Shown piece by piece: positions 41,555-44,831 of a DNA stretch of 44,831 nt (positions are counted from its first letter, which is position 1; each line of letters opens with the position of its first letter). The DNA comes from Phycisphaerae bacterium. GTDB lineage: Bacteria; Planctomycetota; Phycisphaerae; UBA1845. Made by a program: the position numbers and the translations under genes. Location of the stretch: positions 1 to 44,831 of the forward strand of contig JABWBH010000038.1 of the NCBI GenBank assembly GCA_013360585.1. The letters are read 5' to 3'. The notes below the pieces were generated by a model. It was not told the origin of the DNA. It made no database searches and saw only the letters and a list, made by a program, of their open reading frames with translations.

Positions 41555-42136
41555 TCAGCCCCGCGTTTCCGGCAGGACCGACCCCACGCCGAAGGCGATA
41601 TCCGGCAGCGCCGGCGGGTTGACGATCGCGGACCGGTCGAACGTCTGAACGTCGGCGTAGGCGTCGCCTTCCGGGCTGCGATGCATGATCAGCACGCCGC
41701 GGTTCAGATCGAAGACCCAGAACTCGACGATGCCGGCGCGGGCGTAGGCCCGCAGCTTCGATCCCAGGTCGTAGTCGATGGACGATTCGGACACCTCGAT
41801 GAGCAGCAACACGTCCTCCGGCCGCGGATGCGCCGTGCTGTAGAAATCCGCCCGCGGTTTCAGCAGCATGAAATCCGGCTCGGGTTCGGAGTCGCGGGAA
41901 AGGGCCAGCGCGCCCTGAATCCGCGCCACGGCCCGACCTTTGAGTTTCGGCGTGATCAAATCGTTCAAGCGGTCCACCGTCGAGCCGTGAGGGGGATCGA
42001 TGGGACTCATGCGGATGATTTCTCCGTCCAGCAGCTCCACGCGCGGTTGAGGCGGCAGGATGCCTGCCCGGACCATCCGGTGATAATCGTCGCGGGTGAA
42101 GCGGACGCGCGTCGGCGATGTCGATGCACGAATCAT
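41555..42136 (-). CDS. Uma2-family (DUF820) PD-(D/E)xK nuclease-fold protein
   Basis: 193 residues. The Uma2 family has a restriction-endonuclease-like core, with members common in cyanobacteria and planctomycetes. Visible: RVELLDGEIIRMSPID (Glu34), EPEPDFMLL (Asp88), LLLIEVSESSIDYDLGSKLR with Glu114, Glu117 and Lys127, then YARAGIVEFWVFDLN, all in the expected order. Some members are thought to be nucleases without known targets. The ATG at 42136 lies only eight bases after a perfect TATAAT on the same strand, so the transcript may be leaderless or nearly so. No toxin or restriction partner is seen around it. Confidence 0.9.
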   Translation of the reverse strand: MIRASTSPTRVRFTRDDYHRMVRAGILPPQPRVELLDGEIIRMSPIDPPHGSTVDRLNDLITPKLKGRAVARIQGALALSRDSEPEPDFMLLKPRADFYSTAHPRPEDVLLLIEVSESSIDYDLGSKLRAYARAGIVEFWVFDLNRGVLIMHRSPEGDAYADVQTFDRSAIVNPPALPDIAFGVGSVLPETRG

Positions 42137-42144
42137 CTCGCCTG

Positions 42145-42150
42145 ATTATA
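42145..42150 (-). promoter_or_regulatory. Perfect -10 element just upstream of the Uma2 gene
   Basis: TATAAT on the minus strand ends 8 bases before the Uma2 ATG. A weak TGGTTT lies 16 bases upstream. A start of transcription at about +7 from this box would fall at or near the ATG. Confidence 0.5.
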
Positions 42151-42233
42151 CCCTTCCGGGATACGGAAACCACGCCGTTTCGCCGCGTCGCGCGCCGAGA
42201 CGACGCGGACGCCGCTGGCTGGAAAACGGTCAT

Positions 42234-43670
42234 CTACTTACGCTTGATTTGGGTCCAGTCGGACGACCCGCGTTCGCCGTGATCCCCGGTCTTTCCCGAT
42301 AAGGTCTTTGCAAAAGCACGCGCCGCCTCGACCTGAGCCTTGGTTGGAAGCTTTAAAAGCCCCGGTTGAAGCGATTCGTCGAAAACCCGTTGCGTGTGGG
42401 CGCGTATTTCTTCAATTCGCCTCAGCTTTGCGACTATCTCCTGTTGTTCCGCATCGGTGCGTTTACTTTTCTGTTTGAGTTTGCCGATGCGATCAGAAAG
42501 TTCTTTCACCTCCTGCTCGTGGCGCACATCGAACTCCGACACCATCTTCAGGGATTTGGCGTGAAGCTTCCAGGCGTCCTTTGCCTGTCCGGAATCCAGT
42601 CGATAGAACCCAATGAAGCGGCGCACATACGCCTCCCAACGGGCGGGTTGTTTGGAAATTTCCAATCCAAGGCCAAACCATTCTTCATCTGACATCTTGG
42701 AGAACCGTCCCGGTGCGGCTCCGGTTCGATGACGCTGGATCAAATTCTGAATTGCCGAAGTGTCAATATCTCCTTTTCGGTGCCGAGCGAAAAAACTCTC
42801 TTGCGAAATCGCTTCACGGCCATCCCAGAAGCGCAGCGGCTGACCCGCCTCCACAACTTCCATTCCGGCGAGTATCCCCAAGTCATCCGGCGCCAGATCG
42901 GCATCGTGCCAAGGTTCATCAAACGTCGCGGAAATAATCGTCGTTCGAGACCGGAGAACTCCTTGGACGGAAAACACGGCCTCGCTCGGAAACCATCGAC
43001 CATCTATCTCCTGATAACTCGTCTCGCACGCGGCAATCTCCACCCCCCCCACCAGTCTCGAACATCGGATCGGCTGAAAATCCCTCTCCGGGTCGAGGAG
43101 CCAGACTTGTTTGTACGGTTCCACGACACCACAATGGGCGGATATTTCATATAACCCGTCGATCTCGCGAACCTCATATTGGGTGACTTTCGCCTCGTCG
43201 GAAATGTACCTTCCCGGCCCCTCGGAGATCGCATCAATGTCACGAAACCCCAGCACACCAATGTCCGATATCGGATACGAATCTGCGCAATGATCCTCAA
43301 CGGAACAGGCCAGGCTGTCCTCCGTGTAGCTCCAAACGCGTTCCTCCTTGCACAGCGCCCTTAGCTCTGAGAACGCGTAGGGTTCTCCCGTTCTGTCTTT
43401 TCCGATGGTTGTCTGACCTCTTATGTTTCCGCGATCCACGTATAACAAATCGCCGTTCGCATACTGGTTGCTGTAATAGCGGTTCTCCGACTCATCCTCA
43501 TACCGTACGCACCAATCCACCTGCGCCGTTCGGTATGCCGCGCGGAACTGCTCGGAAATCTGGAGGATTTGAGGTTTTTCCGCGCAGATCAAGGCGGTTT
43601 GAGCCTGTGCACAAGGAGCAACACACAAGAAGAGCATATAAGACACGACCTGTTCCGTGCGACAACGCAT
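42234..43670 (-). CDS. Secreted cysteine-containing protein of unknown function
   Basis: 478 residues. The signal peptide is RTEQVVSYMLFLCVAPCAQAQ (residues about 4-24). The mature N-terminal half is beta-rich and carries several cysteines (ALICAEK, DWCVRYED, ALCKEER, LACSVEDHCADSY, AHCGVV, IRCSRL, AACETSY). The C-terminal third is a charged helical, probably coiled-coil, region (EQEVKELSDRIGKLKQKSKR). No family recognised. Its codon use is visibly less G+C-rich than its neighbours, so it may be horizontally acquired. ATG 43670 begins the signal peptide and has GGGCGG in front. It is downstream (in transcription order) of another small secreted Cys-rich gene but 458 bases apart. Confidence 0.8.
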   Translation of the reverse strand: MRCRTEQVVSYMLFLCVAPCAQAQTALICAEKPQILQISEQFRAAYRTAQVDWCVRYEDESENRYYSNQYANGDLLYVDRGNIRGQTTIGKDRTGEPYAFSELRALCKEERVWSYTEDSLACSVEDHCADSYPISDIGVLGFRDIDAISEGPGRYISDEAKVTQYEVREIDGLYEISAHCGVVEPYKQVWLLDPERDFQPIRCSRLVGGVEIAACETSYQEIDGRWFPSEAVFSVQGVLRSRTTIISATFDEPWHDADLAPDDLGILAGMEVVEAGQPLRFWDGREAISQESFFARHRKGDIDTSAIQNLIQRHRTGAAPGRFSKMSDEEWFGLGLEISKQPARWEAYVRRFIGFYRLDSGQAKDAWKLHAKSLKMVSEFDVRHEQEVKELSDRIGKLKQKSKRTDAEQQEIVAKLRRIEEIRAHTQRVFDESLQPGLLKLPTKAQVEAARAFAKTLSGKTGDHGERGSSDWTQIKRK

Positions 43671-44128
43671 TTGTACCGCCCGTGAAAAAAACCAGCTCGT
43701 ACAGGCTTGGCGCAACAGCGCCTGAAAAGCAAGGCACTCCCAATGTGGCACGTAAAGCTACCGCCGTTCAGGTGGGCCACGGCTCGAAGCAGATCCCACG
43801 GCCCTGCTAAAGGCTGGATTGCCGTCCGTTTTTCCGGGATTCAGGTTCCCCGTTTTTTTATATTACTCCGGCCATAAAACAGTCTACTGCCCGCCTCGAC
43901 GGGGCGTAGAGATTCTCACGTGATTCGACGACGCATAAACGGCTGAGTGTAGCGTATTTGATGACCCCATTAATAATAACATCGAAGCGCCGCCTCGGCG
44001 GGGCCGAAGTTCTCGCTTCCTCGCCCCCCAATTCCTCTTACACGTCAACAAGGGCGCCGGTCTCCGAATCCGCCGAAAACGAACTCGCTGACTGGACCAG
44101 CATGGTTTTGCGGCACCAACGAGGGTGC
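43671..44128. other. Intergenic region between two minus-strand secreted-protein genes
   Basis: 458 bases, A+T-richer than the window, with no supported gene. Two short GC hairpins with similar arms lie near 43894-43909 (CCGCCTCGACGGGGCG) and 43987-44005 (GCCGCCTCGGCGGGGCCG) and look like another small palindromic repeat. T runs at 43829-43833 and 43853-43859 flank weak stem-loops. The promoter of the 42234-43670 gene is expected here. Confidence 0.5.
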
Positions 44129-44533
44129 TCAACCAGGATCTTCACACATGGTCCAAGCTGGGCTGGCCATCCTATATCCCGTGGTCTTCCAGACGTTTAT
44201 GACCGCGTTTGTCTTATAACACGTCACCGGCCCTCCACACTGCGTTCCTTGTATTGAGGCGCAACGGCGCTCTTCCTGGCAGGGGGCGAACCAGTTCTCC
44301 AGTACCCAACCATCTCCGGGTTGGTAACCGTGAACCGTGTTCAGAATATGGAACCAAACGCCGCAATCATTGTCGATGCATTCACATTCTGAATCTCCGC
44401 CAACTCCACACGGCAACGGAGGATCAAGAATGCCACAGTACTGGTCAACCCGAACGGCTGTTGCCGGAAGAGGCGCCACAAGTACGGCGATTAACAAAAC
44501 GGGGCTGATTAACGTCAGTATTCCCTTCAACAT
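44129..44533 (-). CDS. Small secreted cysteine-rich protein
   Basis: 134 residues. The signal peptide is residues 1-26 (ILTLISPVLLIAVLVAPLPATA). The mature part has ten cysteines (33, 42, 50, 52, 57, 85, 91, 99, 105, 130), enough for five disulfides, and many aromatic residues, as in small extracellular domains. No family recognised. The ATG at 44533 has AAGGTGAT 6-13 bases upstream. Directly beyond that RBS lies a (AGGGA)10 tract (44551-44600), which suggests a slippage-prone leader or promoter region. Composition is less G+C-rich than the main window, like the next gene. Confidence 0.75.
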   Translation of the reverse strand: MLKGILTLISPVLLIAVLVAPLPATAVRVDQYCGILDPPLPCGVGGDSECECIDNDCGVWFHILNTVHGYQPGDGWVLENWFAPCQEERRCASIQGTQCGGPVTCYKTNAVINVWKTTGYRMASPAWTMCEDPG

Positions 44534-44550
44534 AATATCACCTTGTCGCC

Positions 44551-44600
44551 AGGGAAGGGAAGGGAAGGGAAGGGAAGGGAAGGGAAGGGAAGGGAAGGGA
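44551..44600. repeat. (AGGGA)10 pentanucleotide array
   Basis: Ten perfect copies of AGGGA, 50 bases without interruption. Every GGG run is separated by AA, so the plus strand fits a G-quadruplex pattern many times over. It lies 17 bases before the ATG of the Cys-rich secreted protein on the other strand. Confidence 0.95.
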
Positions 44601-44750
44601 CCACGCGGCACCTTCCGCCCTGCCCGTATCTCTTTTATCGCCCTTTAGGATACCCCACAGGCATCGGACGGTCAAGAGAAAATCGAGAATTAATACGGAT
44701 TTCATCTTGTTTCCTGGCGCCCGTCATTCCCTTGCTCGCCCGGTCACGCC

Positions 44751-44810
44751 ACCGATGCGCCTCGCGCCTGACCGATGCGCCTCGCGCCCAGCCGATGCGC
44801 CTCGCGACGT
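44751..44810. repeat. 20-bp direct tandem repeat, three copies
   Basis: Three adjacent 20-base units share CCGATGCGCCTCGCG and differ in their last four or five bases and first base. They lie at the window edge; more copies may follow outside. Confidence 0.9.
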
Positions 44811-44831
44811 GACCCGCGGCACGCCCTCGCG

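Larger units (their letters stand above)
44534..44831. other. Right-edge region upstream of the Cys-rich gene
   Basis: 298 bases without a supported gene. It contains the leader of the Cys-rich gene, the AGGGA tract and a 20-bp tandem repeat at 44751-44810. Confidence 0.6.

Noticed and set aside
43409-43810. 133-codon plus-strand frame over the 5' end of the secreted-protein gene
   Set aside because: It overlaps the signal peptide-coding region of the minus-strand gene, and its product shows no domain.
44751-44810. Possible start of a CRISPR array
   Set aside because: The 20-base units are directly adjacent with no spacers and no cas gene is present.

Overview
This is a G+C-rich bacterial chromosome window of 44.8 kb holding about 36 protein genes on both strands. 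I saw no rRNA, tRNA, CRISPR array, transposase or phage gene. The best guess is a member of the Planctomycetota, perhaps Phycisphaerae-like. That rests on recall of family types: a short CxxC protein with an IKEPEC motif, an excisionase-type HTH fused to membrane helices, large TPR proteins, a System II cytochrome c maturation pair and a divergent cbb3 oxidase. It is an inference, not a database result. Starts were chosen by ribosome-binding site, signal peptide and family length, so many differ from the longest open frame.

Layout. 0.3-3.8 kb: dapB (lysine/peptidoglycan precursor), a membrane-anchored unknown, an HTH-membrane protein and an OmpA-like lipoprotein that ends at a strong terminator. 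4.3-8.9 kb: resB and ccsA, the System II cytochrome c synthase. 9.5-13.7 kb (minus strand): an L-rhamnose operon of isomerase, APC-type permease and rhamnulokinase. 13.8-16.5 kb: a GNAT acetyltransferase, a YfcH-like epimerase (minus) and tryptophan 2,3-dioxygenase. 16.7-17.4 kb: two small lipoproteins, the first with a probable frameshift at a run of seven G. 17.7-19.6 kb (minus): a secreted TlpA-like thioredoxin fused to helical repeats. 20.0-24.6 kb: a cbb3-type terminal oxidase cluster behind an exact sigma-54 promoter consensus. 24.7-27.5 kb: a lipoprotein (minus), kynurenine 3-monooxygenase with a C-terminal membrane anchor, and a degenerate HAD-fold protein. 28.3-29.9 kb: a secreted beta-rich protein and the CxxC protein. 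30.1-36.2 kb: three consecutive TPR proteins, the last with a gluzincin metalloprotease motif. 36.3-38.3 kb (minus): ndk, a cupin and a DUF155/RMD1-like membrane protein. 38.4-41.4 kb: an RNase HII-like protein with altered active-site motifs, a sugar ABC permease and a cytidylate-kinase-like protein. 41.5-44.6 kb (minus): a Uma2-family nuclease-fold protein, then a visibly less G+C-rich stretch with two secreted cysteine-containing unknowns.

How the genes fit together. ResB/CcsA would attach heme to the c-type cytochromes of the oxidase cluster (the diheme lipoprotein and CcoO), and the secreted thioredoxin-fold protein beside that cluster could handle apocytochrome thiols. The dioxygenase and monooxygenase give steps 1 and 3 of the kynurenine pathway. 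The rhamnose operon lacks its aldolase in this window.

The intergenic DNA carries several repeats. One is a modular dispersed element with long and short forms (six copies), two of them inside the oxidase cluster. Another is a palindromic REP-like element (three copies). There are also pentanucleotide arrays, including a 10-copy AGGGA tract just upstream of a secreted cysteine-rich protein, and a 20-bp tandem repeat near the right edge.
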